64,000 nucleotides of DNA from Microbacterium proteolyticum (GTDB lineage: Bacteria; Actinomycetota; Actinomycetes; Actinomycetales; Microbacteriaceae). Below, piece after piece: positions 47,875 to 56,261 of this stretch (the stretch's first letter is position 1; each line of letters begins with the position of its first letter). A program made the translations under genes and the position numbers. The DNA lies in NCBI RefSeq assembly GCF_014192415.1, contig NZ_JACHXY010000003.1, positions 308,227 to 372,226 on the forward strand. The letters run 5' to 3'. Under the pieces are notes generated by a model, which saw only the letters and a list, made by a program, of their open reading frames with translations, was not told the DNA's origin and did no database searches.

Positions 47875-48810
47875 TCAGGAGCGCAGCGTGGTCGAGGGCG
47901 TCTCGCCGAACTCCCCGCGGTACATCGCGGCGAAGCGTCCGAGATTCGAGAAGCCCCAGCGCGCGGCGATGGCGGCGACCGTCTCGACCGACGGGTCGGC
48001 GCTGCGGAGTTCCCCGCGCGCGGCATCGAGGCGCACCCGACGCAGGTACTGCATCGGCGTGCGACCGGTCGCCGCGCGGAAGGCGTACTGCAGTCCCCGC
48101 GGAGACAACCGCGCCGCCTGGGCGATGTCGGCCAGCACGACGGGCTCGGCCGCGTGCGCCTCGACGTAGGCCTTGGCGCGGCGCACCGGGGCGGGCAGGG
48201 GGCGTGAGGGCCGTCCCGCGGCGAGCGCATCGGTGAAGGTGGTGGGGAAGGCCAGCAGCGACGCTTCGAGCATGAGCATCCGGGCCTGCTGCTCGATGAT
48301 CGGGTTGCGCTCGGGAGAGCGCAGCAGCACATCACGGGTGTACTCCCACGTGCGCGTCCAGTAGCGCAGGCGCTGCTCGTTGACCGGTGCGTACCCGGTG
48401 GCCCGAACGCGCAGCGTGTCGTCGCCGGAGAGCCGACGCGCGGCCTCGTCGAACTCCGATCGGGCGAATGACACGGCGGTGCCCGCGATACGACCGGTGA
48501 AGGCGAACTCGATCGGGCGGTCGACCACCATGAACGGCACCGCGGTGTCGATGCGTTCGCGCCGGTACGTCCCCGTCACACGGGGACCGGCGATACGACC
48601 GACCACGACCTGGTCGAGGGGGTCGGACTCCACCGTCATGGTGGAGCCCATCGTGTAGTCGCAGAATCCGAAACCGGGTTCGGAGGCGGCGTGCCATGCG
48701 AGCGCCGGCTGGATCGCCTCAGCGCGTGCGATTCGCGCACCGGGGACGATCGTCTGCCAGAGGTGCTCGACGGTCTCAGCGTCGCGGGTCTCGATGTTGG
48801 TGTGCTCCAC
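47875..48810 (-). CDS. AraC-family transcriptional regulator (311 aa)
   Basis: The C-terminal AraC DNA-binding domain spans the last 100 residues, with two helix-turn-helix motifs (VVLADIAQAARLSPRGLQYAFRAATGRTPMQYLRRVRLDAAR and VAAIAARWGFSNLGRFAAMYRGEFGETPS). The N-terminal 200 residues resemble the AraC-binding-like/RipA type and may sense a ligand. GTG start with AGGAAA upstream. It stands alone; the neighbours on both sides read away or are separated by 170-400 bases. Confidence 0.88.
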   Translation of the reverse strand: MEHTNIETRDAETVEHLWQTIVPGARIARAEAIQPALAWHAASEPGFGFCDYTMGSTMTVESDPLDQVVVGRIAGPRVTGTYRRERIDTAVPFMVVDRPIEFAFTGRIAGTAVSFARSEFDEAARRLSGDDTLRVRATGYAPVNEQRLRYWTRTWEYTRDVLLRSPERNPIIEQQARMLMLEASLLAFPTTFTDALAAGRPSRPLPAPVRRAKAYVEAHAAEPVVLADIAQAARLSPRGLQYAFRAATGRTPMQYLRRVRLDAARGELRSADPSVETVAAIAARWGFSNLGRFAAMYRGEFGETPSTTLRS

Positions 48811-49226
48811 GGGTATTTCCTAAATCGTCCGAGAATGTGCGGCAAGACCATTGCGCCGTCGCACCCGAGGACATATGGGAACGCTCTCACGAGTTCGTCG
48901 AAGTGGCCTGCGATCGACATCGATGCCCCCGCACCCGCACTCCACCGTAACCTTTGAAATGGCTGTGGTGCGCATTTCGCACGTTCGGCCGCAACGCGCG
49001 ATTCCTCGTCCTCCACGCGCATTCTCCGTCCGCGGCCCTGGAGTGCACGGGAGGAGCAGAGGGCATTAGGCGGCAGCGGGGGCTGCTCGGACCGTGCCGT
49101 CATCGTGCCCGGCGCGGGCGGTCGCGCGACGTCTCGGCGTGACGTTCGTGACCCCGCGCGGAGACGATCATCGCCCGCCATAATGAGGGGGGTCGCCTTT
49201 CGGCGTCCGTTCTCGAAGGGATGCCG
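48811..49226. other. Intergenic region between AraC regulator and small unknown gene
   Basis: 416 bases with no credible gene. It is less GC-rich than its surroundings in the AraC-proximal half (TATTTCCTAAATCG, CCTTTGAAATGG) and includes GTGCGCATTTCGCAC, a 5-bp-arm hairpin. CATAAT at 49179-49184 may be the -10 of the 115-residue gene. Confidence 0.4.
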
Positions 49227-49574
49227 ATGCCGTTTCGCACCATGACGACGCTGCAGTCCTGGGTCGATGATTTCCGCGCCCTGGGGTACGACGACGCCGA
49301 CATTCTGCGCGTCATTCCGCAGGACGTCGGAGAAGGCGAGGACGCGGGATTGGTCGCGGCCCGCCTTCGTAGTGTGTCGACGACGTTCTACGTCGCGCCC
49401 GGTGCGGCCGAAGGGTCGACGGAGTGGTCCGTCACCTTCGAACCTCGCGAGGACGCCGCGCCCCTCCCCGCGGGACGGGTGATGGCCCTGGCCGGCGAGC
49501 TCGCGACGCTCGCGGCACTGTGCTCGTTCCTCCAGGCGCGCTCCGAGGCGTTCCTCGCCGCCCGCGGCGCCTGA
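49227..49574 (+). CDS. Hypothetical protein (115 aa)
   Basis: I do not recognise a family. The soluble protein has mixed composition with an N-terminal MTTLQSWVDDFRALGYDD, an acidic centre and a helical C-terminal part (LAGELATLAALCSFLQARSEAF). ATG 49227 has AAGGG 6 bases upstream; the in-frame ATG 6 bases earlier abuts that site and is less likely. Codon usage (high GC at third positions) matches real genes. Isolated between an AraC and a MarR regulator. Confidence 0.65.
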   Translation: MPFRTMTTLQSWVDDFRALGYDDADILRVIPQDVGEGEDAGLVAARLRSVSTTFYVAPGAAEGSTEWSVTFEPREDAAPLPAGRVMALAGELATLAALCSFLQARSEAFLAARGA

Positions 49575-49721
49575 GCACGCGCGTCCGCTGATGCGGCGAC
49601 GACCCGTCGGGGGCGTTCGCCGAGGCGAGCGGCGAGGGGGCGTCGCGGGAGGAGGACGGCCTCGATCGCGCGCCGGCCGGGGCTCTCGCCGATGCGCTGT
49701 CTCCGATCGAGATCCGGCCGA

Positions 49722-50174
49722 TCAGCTCGTGGCCGCGGCGACGATGCGCTCGAGCACCTGCGCCACCCGCCGCGCCTCGGCCGGATCGACCGCGGCGATG
49801 GCCGACTCGATATCGGCGTCGAATGCTCGCAGCGACGACCACGGCGGCGCGTCGATGTCCACGGTCGCCGTGATGTGGTTGACGCGACGGTCGTCGTCGT
49901 CGAGATCGCGACGCACCGCTCCGCGCTGCACGAGGCGGTCGATGAGGGTCGTCACCCCCGCCGACGTGATGCCGAGATGGTCGCGCACGTGCGAGGGCCG
50001 GGCTCCCGGATTGTCCGCGACGAAGAGCAGAGCGCGCGCGTCGAGCTCGTTCAGGCCCAGTGCACGGCGCGCTCCGGCAGCGGCCGTTCGTCGCGCTTCG
50101 CCGTAGGCCAGCAGGGATCGACCGAGTGCCGACCCGGTCACGGGCGACGAGGAGGTCTCGGATGAGGTCTGCAC
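49722..50174 (-). CDS. MarR-family transcriptional regulator (150 aa)
   Basis: Winged-helix MarR fold: LGLNELDARALLFVADN, recognition helix region PSHVRDHLGITSAGVTTLIDRLVQRGAVRR and the wing DLDDDDRRVNHITAT. Length is typical. The GTG at 50174 is chosen because TACGAT lies 8 bases upstream, a leaderless arrangement; ATG at 50198 would add 8 residues. It is divergent from a small unknown gene with a structured leader, which may be its target. Confidence 0.85.
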   Translation of the reverse strand: MQTSSETSSSPVTGSALGRSLLAYGEARRTAAAGARRALGLNELDARALLFVADNPGARPSHVRDHLGITSAGVTTLIDRLVQRGAVRRDLDDDDRRVNHITATVDIDAPPWSSLRAFDADIESAIAAVDPAEARRVAQVLERIVAAATS

Positions 50175-50360
50175 GACCCACGATCGTACCCAGTTCATCC
50201 GTGTACGCGTGCGTCTACCGCTCAGCGCGTCGCGGCTGACGACGCGAGCGTGCCGCGACGTCGCGCGCCGACCGGGTGACGACGGGGCCCCTGCGCAGCT
50301 CGCCGCCGATGTCAAGCGGGCCGCGGGCGGCCTCATCCGGGGATATGACTATGACCGACA

Positions 50361-50425
50361 GCCCCCGCCACAAGACGGGGACTCGACCCGTCGGGAGACG
50401 GGCGGACATCCCGTCGGGAGACGGG
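50361..50425 (+). promoter_or_regulatory. Tandem hairpins in the leader of a small gene
   Basis: Two direct copies of CCCGTCGGGAGACGGG (50387-50402 and 50410-50425), each able to fold as a 6-bp stem with a GGGA loop, follow a third weaker hairpin (CCCCG...CGGGG, about 50362-50380). They end 4 bases before the GAGGAG ribosome-binding site of the 61-residue gene, so could influence its translation. Confidence 0.55.
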
Positions 50426-50440
50426 AGCGAGGAGAGCACC

Positions 50441-50626
50441 ATGATCTACGGACAGCACGGCGGACAACAGGCACGCTCAGGGTGGAGCACCGCCATGTCG
50501 GCCGCCATGGGCAGCGGCATCGTCCCGCGTTCGACGGAAGAGCCACGGGAGCGCTCCACGGCGCGCTGGCCCTGGTCGCGTATGCGCGACGCGGGCACGG
50601 CGACGGAGGCCTTGCCCCGCGCCTGA
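50441..50626 (+). CDS. Small hypothetical protein (61 aa)
   Basis: Unknown. MIYGQHGGQQARSGWSTAMS... is a short, polar, basic peptide with no signal peptide or membrane segment. The main support is an excellent ribosome-binding site (GAGGAG, 6 bases before ATG) and the tandem hairpins just upstream. The longer in-frame reading from 50276 has no such site. It is divergent from a MarR regulator. Sequence alone does not prove it is translated. Confidence 0.45.
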   Translation: MIYGQHGGQQARSGWSTAMSAAMGSGIVPRSTEEPRERSTARWPWSRMRDAGTATEALPRA

Positions 50627-50793
50627 CGACCGCAGCCCCATCCCCCCGGCGCGTCGACTCCCACCCCCATGGAGTCGGCGCGTCGGCTCGTTGTGCGACG
50701 CCATCGAGCGCCGGTCGCCCAGGTCTCGGCGTCTCACCCGCGGGTTCGTCCGCCGCGGCGGACGTGCACGGGCGTGCGGTCCCCCACCGATCC

Positions 50794-51684
50794 CTACGTC
50801 TCTTCGCGCAGCGCGGCGACGATGCGCGCACGCGCAGCCGCCCCCACCCGGGTGGGGAGAAGGGGGAAGTCGTGCACGGCGCCCTCGCGCTCGAGGAAGG
50901 TGACGTCGACTCCGGCCGCCCGCGCCTTCTCGACCAGGAGATGGGCGTCGGGGTTCAGGATGTCGCGCGTGCCCGATGCGAGCAGCAGGGGACCGAGGTC
51001 GTGCAGATCACCGAAGAGCGGGCTGACGACGGGGTCGGTGAGGGGGAGGTCGCCGGCCCACTTCTCCGCGAGGACGCGGCACCCGTCGACGCCCAACCAG
51101 GGATCGGTGGGCAGAACGTCCGGAATGCGGGGATTTGAGATCGTGAGGTCGAGGGCCGGAGCGATGAGGACCGTGCGGATTCCCGCGATGCCGGCGTCGC
51201 GGAGCGCGAGTGCGGCCGAGAGCGCGATCTGGCCCCCGGCCGAGTCTCCCGCGAGGTGGACGGGATGACCCGATCGCTGCAGCGCCGTGTGCAGACGGAG
51301 CATGAGCGCGTTCGCCTCCCGAGCGTCGCCGTACGGGAGCAGGCGCCAGATCGGCACCGTCACGGTGATCTGCGCCTCGGCGGCGATCTGGAAGATGAGG
51401 GCCCAGTGCTGAGAACGGATCGTGTTGATCCACCCTCCGCCGTGGGCGTAGATGACGTGCCCCGAAGAGCCCCCCGACGTGGGCGACACGGTGTAGACCG
51501 GTGTCGCTCCGTCGCGATCGACGGTGATCGAGACGTCGGGTCGGACTCGTGCGGGCGGGCCGTAGGCGGCCGGTCGCAGGGCTCGCTCGCGGATGGCGTC
51601 CTCAGCACCCTGGGCACTCCGGAACGGCCTGTGGGCGTGGGTGAGACGCAGAAGGGCGGGGATCATCGCGTCGGGAAGGTACAT
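50794..51684 (-). CDS. Alpha/beta-hydrolase, HSL-type esterase (296 aa)
   Basis: Hormone-sensitive-lipase-like carboxylesterase. The oxyanion motif HGGGW lies near residue 80, the nucleophile Ser in GDSAGG (about residue 146), an Asp in the SGTRDILNPD stretch and the catalytic His in REGAVHDFPLL. No signal peptide. ATG with AAGGAG 5 bases upstream. It probably hydrolyses short-chain esters; the natural substrate is unknown. Divergent from the glycosyltransferase gene across a 277-base gap. Confidence 0.9.
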   Translation of the reverse strand: MYLPDAMIPALLRLTHAHRPFRSAQGAEDAIRERALRPAAYGPPARVRPDVSITVDRDGATPVYTVSPTSGGSSGHVIYAHGGGWINTIRSQHWALIFQIAAEAQITVTVPIWRLLPYGDAREANALMLRLHTALQRSGHPVHLAGDSAGGQIALSAALALRDAGIAGIRTVLIAPALDLTISNPRIPDVLPTDPWLGVDGCRVLAEKWAGDLPLTDPVVSPLFGDLHDLGPLLLASGTRDILNPDAHLLVEKARAAGVDVTFLEREGAVHDFPLLPTRVGAAARARIVAALREET

Positions 51685-51961
51685 CGCGCTCCTTCGTCGG
51701 GGGGTGACGTCATCGGGCCCCGGCAGTGCGAGGGGCGCGGGCGTGCGCTGATTGTGTCAGACGATCGCGCGGATCACCCGTCACATCGTCGAGCCGCCGT
51801 GCGGGGCGGGCGAGCGACCGCACCGGGAGCACGCAGCCCGGAACCGCGTGCGCGGGCGTTCACTCGATGGTCGCCCGGGCGTAACCCACGACCCGGGTCG
51901 CACCCTTCAGCATGAGACGACCGCGACCGCGGTGCTGGCATCCCGACCCGGAGGCGACCCG

Positions 51962-53158
51962 ATGACCCGACCCGTCCGTGTGCTGTCGCTGTACGAGGGC
52001 TTCTTCGCCGGTGGAGCGCGCATCCTGCACTCCGACGTCGTGGCGGGTCTGACCCGCGACGGGTCGCAGCAGCACCGCGTGCTCTCGCTGACCTCGGCCG
52101 CGCGCCGCGACGCTTCCCTGCAGCTCGCTCGTGACGACGCGCGCTTCCGCCGCCTGCGCGCCGCGGGCGTACGGATCGACACGTTCGATCGCATCGCCGG
52201 AGACAGTCCCCTCGCGCCCGAGGACTTCACGGCCGCCGAGCTGACCCGCGCGGCCTCGCTCTTCGCCGAGGCCGACGTGGTGCTCTCGCTGAAGGAGCAG
52301 CCCCTGAGTCTCGTCGTGGCGCTGCAGCGGGCGAATCTGCTGCCCGATCGGCCGATCGCGGCGTGCCTGCACCGCTCTGACCCGACGCACTCGGGCCCGG
52401 CCCTCGGATGGCTGGCCGACACGGCCGCGTCCGGCGCGGTGATGGCGACGATCGCGTGCGCCGAGTCCACCTCGACCGCCTACGCGCGCGCCGGCGTGGC
52501 CGCCGCGACCTCGTGGGTCATCGACAACGGCATCGACACCCGGCGCTTCCGTCCGGGCACGCGCGCCGAACGCGCCCGCATCCGTGCCGGCCTCGGCATC
52601 CCGGAGTCGGCGCCCGTGATCGTCCTGGCCGCACGCTTCGACGCCATGAAGGATCCGGGTCTCTTCCTGCGGGCCGTCGCCCGGCACGCGCGGCGCACGC
52701 CCGACGCGCACTACGTCGTGTGCGGGGCGGGCATGTCGTCCGACAACCCCGCCTTCCGCGCGTTACGGGAGGAGAGCGGCGTGGGGCCGGGGGTACCCGT
52801 CCACGCCCTGGGTCTGCGCGACGACGTTCCCGAGTTGTATCGCGCGGCCGACATCGTCGCCCTCACCAGCGCGTACGGTGAGGCCTCGCCCCTGTGCCTC
52901 GTCGAGGGCGCGGCGTCCGGAGCGGTGCCGGTGACCACCGATGTCGGCGACGCCGCGCGCGTCGTCGCGGGCCTCGGCGTGGTCACCGCCCGTGACGAGG
53001 AGGCGATCGTCGCGGCGTGGGACGACGTGCTGGAGCGGCGGTCGGTGCTGCGCGCGGCGGCACTCGGCGCGCGCGGGCGTCTCGACCGGCGCCGCATGAT
53101 CGATGAGTACCGCGGGGCGATCACCGGCCTGCTCCAACCCGCTGCCCTGGCCGCCTGA
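51962..53158 (+). CDS. Glycosyltransferase, GT4 family (398 aa)
   Basis: Retaining GT-B enzyme. The N-terminal half begins RVLSLYEGFFAGGARILHSDVV and the C-terminal half carries VIVLAARFDAMKDPGLFLRAV and the E-x7-E nucleotide-sugar motif in GEASPLCLVEGAASGAVPV. ATG 51962 with GGAGGCGACC upstream; the frame is open further 5' but without family features. It transfers a sugar to an unknown acceptor. No polysaccharide cluster is nearby; it converges on the MFS gene. Confidence 0.88.
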   Translation: MTRPVRVLSLYEGFFAGGARILHSDVVAGLTRDGSQQHRVLSLTSAARRDASLQLARDDARFRRLRAAGVRIDTFDRIAGDSPLAPEDFTAAELTRAASLFAEADVVLSLKEQPLSLVVALQRANLLPDRPIAACLHRSDPTHSGPALGWLADTAASGAVMATIACAESTSTAYARAGVAAATSWVIDNGIDTRRFRPGTRAERARIRAGLGIPESAPVIVLAARFDAMKDPGLFLRAVARHARRTPDAHYVVCGAGMSSDNPAFRALREESGVGPGVPVHALGLRDDVPELYRAADIVALTSAYGEASPLCLVEGAASGAVPVTTDVGDAARVVAGLGVVTARDEEAIVAAWDDVLERRSVLRAAALGARGRLDRRRMIDEYRGAITGLLQPAALAA

Positions 53159-53166
53159 GCCCGGCG

Positions 53167-53217
53167 CGCGCGAGCGCCGGATGCGCGCGAGCGGCCGACA
53201 CGCGCGAGCGCCCGGCG
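53167..53217. repeat. 17-bp direct repeats, three copies
   Basis: CGCGCGAGCG recurs at 53167, 53184 and 53201, an exact 17-base period, filling the gap between two convergent genes. Confidence 0.7.
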
Positions 53218-53220
53218 CCG

Positions 53221-54414
53221 TCACGGGGTCGCTGCGCCGGTACGCCGGATGCCGCGCGCCGCCACCGCCGTGCACAGTGCGCAGACGGAAGCCGTCGCCC
53301 CGAGCAGGACCCACATCGGCGCGAACGCGGTGAGGGCCGCCAGCCCCGCCGGCAGCAGGAACCCCAGATACGTCAGCGAATAGTACGCCGCCGTGATGCC
53401 GGCGAGATCCTCAGGATTCGCCAGCGCCTGGGTGGCGGACAAGCCGAAGACCATCGCGAGCCCGTAACCGGCGCCGAAGACGGGCGCGGCGACGAGCACG
53501 ATCCACACCTGCTGCGAGAAGGCGGCGATGAGCAGCAGGAGCGCGCCCGTGGCGATGAGGGAGCCTCCGACGAGGCCCATGCGTCCGCGCAGGAGCGTCG
53601 CGAGGTGACCCGAGAAGAACTGCGTCACCCAGCCGACGCCGAGCGTGATGACGGTCACGACGGTGGCGAAACCGACGGTGAACCCCGGGATGCGATCACT
53701 CACCAGGCTCGGACCGACAGCGAACGACAGCGCCGGGGCCGCGAACACCCAGGGAGCGAGCGGGAGGACGACCCGGAAGAACCTCGATCGTGCCGATCGA
53801 GGCACCCGGAGGTTGCCGAACAGCCGCGTCACGCCGGGGTCGAACGGACGGGTCTCGGATGCTCGCAGCACGATGAGGAATGCGACCACGCACGCGGCGA
53901 TCTGCACGAGGTACGGCAGCACCGCGGGCCAGGGGGCCCATTGGGCCAGAGCCCCGCCGACGCCGGCACCGCCCCCGAAGCCGATGGTGAGCATGCCCGC
54001 CGCGCGCCGGGCGCCCGCGGTGGAGCGCCCCTCCGCGATCGACAGCTCCTTGATCCACGACGTGCCGACGACCATGCCGGCCGCGACGCTGAGGCCGCAG
54101 ATGAAGCGTCCGACGCAGAGCCCGGCGAAACTCGAGCTGGAGCAGGCGAGCACGAAGCTTCCGACGATGCCGAGCAGCAGACCCGCCAGCAGCACCGGGC
54201 GCCGACCGTACCGGTCGGACCAGGCGCCCGACAGCGCGAACCCGGGCACGATTCCGAAGACGTAGGCCCCGAGCAGGAAGTCGACCTGCACCTGAGAGAA
54301 GCCCTGCACGAGCCGGTAGTACTGCATGAGCGGCAGGAAGTGATTGCCGCCCCAACCGAGGACGACGAGCGCCGGGGCCACGAGGAGCCACGACCGGGTG
54401 GGGCGGACGTCCAT
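53221..54414 (-). CDS. MFS transporter (397 aa)
   Basis: Twelve-helix major facilitator. Helix 1-2 loop and motif A are seen in GAWSDRYGRRPVLLAGLLLG; the rest is hydrophobic with short loops. ATG 54414 is 7 bases after GAGAGAGG and is preferred to the GTG immediately before it. Substrate unknown; sugar or drug exporters and metabolite importers all have this shape. It reads away from, and might serve, the polyketide genes beginning 750 bases upstream, but this is only proximity. Confidence 0.85.
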   Translation of the reverse strand: MDVRPTRSWLLVAPALVVLGWGGNHFLPLMQYYRLVQGFSQVQVDFLLGAYVFGIVPGFALSGAWSDRYGRRPVLLAGLLLGIVGSFVLACSSSSFAGLCVGRFICGLSVAAGMVVGTSWIKELSIAEGRSTAGARRAAGMLTIGFGGGAGVGGALAQWAPWPAVLPYLVQIAACVVAFLIVLRASETRPFDPGVTRLFGNLRVPRSARSRFFRVVLPLAPWVFAAPALSFAVGPSLVSDRIPGFTVGFATVVTVITLGVGWVTQFFSGHLATLLRGRMGLVGGSLIATGALLLLIAAFSQQVWIVLVAAPVFGAGYGLAMVFGLSATQALANPEDLAGITAAYYSLTYLGFLLPAGLAALTAFAPMWVLLGATASVCALCTAVAARGIRRTGAATP

Positions 54415-54525
54415 CACGGGGCCTCTCTCGCGTGGTGTGCGGCGCGATGCCGCGGGTCGTCGCCTCGCGCCGGCGCGTTCACGCGCGACCGACGCACCCG
54501 TGCCCGCCCGGCGGTCGCCGCGTGA

Positions 54526-54939
54526 TCAGTCCTGCGTGTCGGGCTGATGGACCTTGCGGAACGCGTCCTTGCGCGCGATCTTGCCCCCGCGGAACTCGTA
54601 GATGTCGCAGCCGCGCGTGGTCAGGACCGTTCCGTCGGGTCCGGGCCCGGTGAACGACCAGGTGGCCGCTCCGCGACGCCCCGAGATGATCGGGTGCTCC
54701 TCTTCGTGCCGTTCCTGCCCGGTGTCGAAGGCCAGCATGAGCGCGAACCCCTCGCGCACCTGTTCCTTGCCCGTCCAGGTGCGCCCGGGTTCGGGGCCGA
54801 CGGACGCGCTGTAGACGCAGTCGTCGGTGACGTGACTCATCAGCGCCTCAAGGTCGCGACGGGTCCAGGCATCGCTGAATGCGGCCAGCACGTCCGACGT
54901 CATGTCGCTCAGGCTGTTCTCGGGGGTGGAGTCGCTCAT
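54526..54939 (-). CDS. SnoaL-like / NTF2-fold protein (137 aa)
   Basis: Small alpha+beta barrel of the NTF2/SnoaL superfamily: VLAAFSDAWTRRDLEALMSHVTDDCVY at the start and ATWSFTGPGPDGTVLTTRGCDIYEFRGGKIARKDAFR at the end. Such folds can be polyketide cyclases, isomerases or binding proteins. ATG at 54939 is the start; CATAGT lies 6 bases upstream, so the mRNA may be leaderless. Divergent from the type III polyketide synthase gene with a large palindrome between. Involvement in the same pathway is plausible but unproven. Confidence 0.82.
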   Translation of the reverse strand: MSDSTPENSLSDMTSDVLAAFSDAWTRRDLEALMSHVTDDCVYSASVGPEPGRTWTGKEQVREGFALMLAFDTGQERHEEEHPIISGRRGAATWSFTGPGPDGTVLTTRGCDIYEFRGGKIARKDAFRKVHQPDTQD

Positions 54940-54945
54940 GAGTGA

Positions 54946-54951
54946 ACTATG
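54946..54951 (-). promoter_or_regulatory. -10 box of the NTF2-like gene
   Basis: CATAGT on the coding strand, 6 bases before the ATG, with no Shine-Dalgarno sequence between. Confidence 0.4.
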
Positions 54952-55007
54952 GCACCGGCGCGGCGAGATGTCGTGAGATGTTCGCGGCGAAACGAGATCG
55001 GCGGCGC

Positions 55008-55033
55008 CCGCTTGCGGACATGTCCGCAAGCGG
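55008..55033. promoter_or_regulatory. 26-bp perfect palindrome between divergent genes
   Basis: CCGCTTGCGGACA (55008-55020) is followed at once by its exact reverse complement, TGTCCGCAAGCGG (55021-55033). It lies 69 bases before the NTF2-like start and 134 bases before the polyketide synthase start. Such length and symmetry suggest an operator for a dimeric repressor, or two overlapping ones. No regulator gene is adjacent. Confidence 0.7.
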
Positions 55034-55166
55034 ACGCATCCGGGGTCCTCTCGTCGTCGCGGGAGCACCCCGAATCGGCCCTCCCCGGCCCCGCGGCACC
55101 ATAGACGCCGCGCACACGGCGCGCCATCCCCGCACCGGGTGCCCGGCCCCGTGCCTAAGGTGAGAC

Positions 55167-56261
55167 ATGACCGCGCGCATCCTCTCGATCGGCACGGCCC
55201 TCCCCGACACGCGCGTGGAGCAGTCCAGCCTGCGCGACCTGTTCGCTGCGCAACCCGGCTTCGACCGCATGAGCCGGCGGCTGGTGGGGGCGGCGTTCGA
55301 CGCCGCCGCGATCGACACCCGCCACGTAGTGCTGCCGCAGCTGGCCGGACCCGACGGTGACGGCCTCGGCGTACGCGAGGGCGACACCCTGCTCATGCCC
55401 TCCACCGGCGCCCGCAACGACGAGTACCGCCGCACCGCACCGGCCCTGTTCGCGGAGGCGTCGCGCGTCGCCATCGCCGGATCGGGGTACGACGCTGATG
55501 CCGTGACGCACGTCGTGACGGTCTCGTGCACCGGCATGTTCGCCCCGGGCCCCGACTACCACCTCGTGCGCGATCTCGGACTGTCGCCGACCGTCGAGCG
55601 CTATCACCTGGGCTTCATCGGCTGTGCGGCGGCCATCCCGGCACTGCGGCTGGCGGCGCGCATCGTCGGCGCCGACCCGGCGGCGGTCGTGCTCGTCGCC
55701 TGTGCGGAGCTGTGCTCGCTGCACTGGCAGACCTCGTCGCACCCCGACCAGATCGTCGCCGCATCCGTCTTCGCCGATGGCGCGGGCGCCGCCGTCGTGG
55801 CATCCGGAGACTCCTCCCATGACGGCCTCGACCTCGACGACTTCGCCACCCATGTGACCGACGAGGGCGAGAAGGACATGGCCTGGACCGTGGGCGACTC
55901 GGGGTTCCAGATGACCCTGACCCCCGAGGTGCCGCGCATCATCGGGCGCGAGATCTCGGCCATCGCCGCCGACGTGGTCGGCGACCTCTCCGACGTCGAC
56001 GCATGGGCCGTTCACCCGGGCGGGCGGAGCATCCTCGATCGGGTCGAGAACGCCCTGGGGTTGGATGCCACCGCGCTCGCCGCCTCGCGCGACGTGCTGC
56101 GCCGACACGGCAACATGTCGAGTGCGACCCTGATGTTCATCTTGCGCGACCTGCTCGCCGACGCCGCCCGTATCGAGGGCGACCGGGTCGCGGCACTGGC
56201 CTTCGGCCCGGGCCTCACGGTCGAGGCGGCGAAGATCACCGTCCGCCGCCCGCGGGCGTGA
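55167..56261 (+). CDS. Type III polyketide synthase (364 aa)
   Basis: Homodimeric chalcone-synthase-like enzyme that extends an acyl starter with malonyl-CoA units. The catalytic triad is complete: Cys153 (LGFIGCAAAIPALRLA), His283 (WAVHPGGRSILD) and Asn316 (RHGNMSSATLMFILRD), and SCTGMFAPGPDYHLV is typical. Length normal. ATG 55167 has AAGGTGAG before it, part of which could also be a -10. It heads a translationally coupled operon with a methyltransferase and a flavin monooxygenase, as in srsABC of Streptomyces griseus, so alkylresorcinol- or alkylpyrone-type phenolic lipids are the best guess. Confidence 0.93.
   Translation: MTARILSIGTALPDTRVEQSSLRDLFAAQPGFDRMSRRLVGAAFDAAAIDTRHVVLPQLAGPDGDGLGVREGDTLLMPSTGARNDEYRRTAPALFAEASRVAIAGSGYDADAVTHVVTVSCTGMFAPGPDYHLVRDLGLSPTVERYHLGFIGCAAAIPALRLAARIVGADPAAVVLVACAELCSLHWQTSSHPDQIVAASVFADGAGAAVVASGDSSHDGLDLDDFATHVTDEGEKDMAWTVGDSGFQMTLTPEVPRIIGREISAIAADVVGDLSDVDAWAVHPGGRSILDRVENALGLDATALAASRDVLRRHGNMSSATLMFILRDLLADAARIEGDRVAALAFGPGLTVEAAKITVRRPRA

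Noticed and set aside
50276-50440. Longer form of the 61-residue protein
   Set aside because: No ribosome-binding site at 50276, and the region is better explained as a structured leader.
44605-54420. Genomic island in the accessory stretch
   Set aside because: No integrase, transposase, direct-repeat attachment site at tRNA-Ser or clear base-composition change; the tRNA end is not duplicated within the window.
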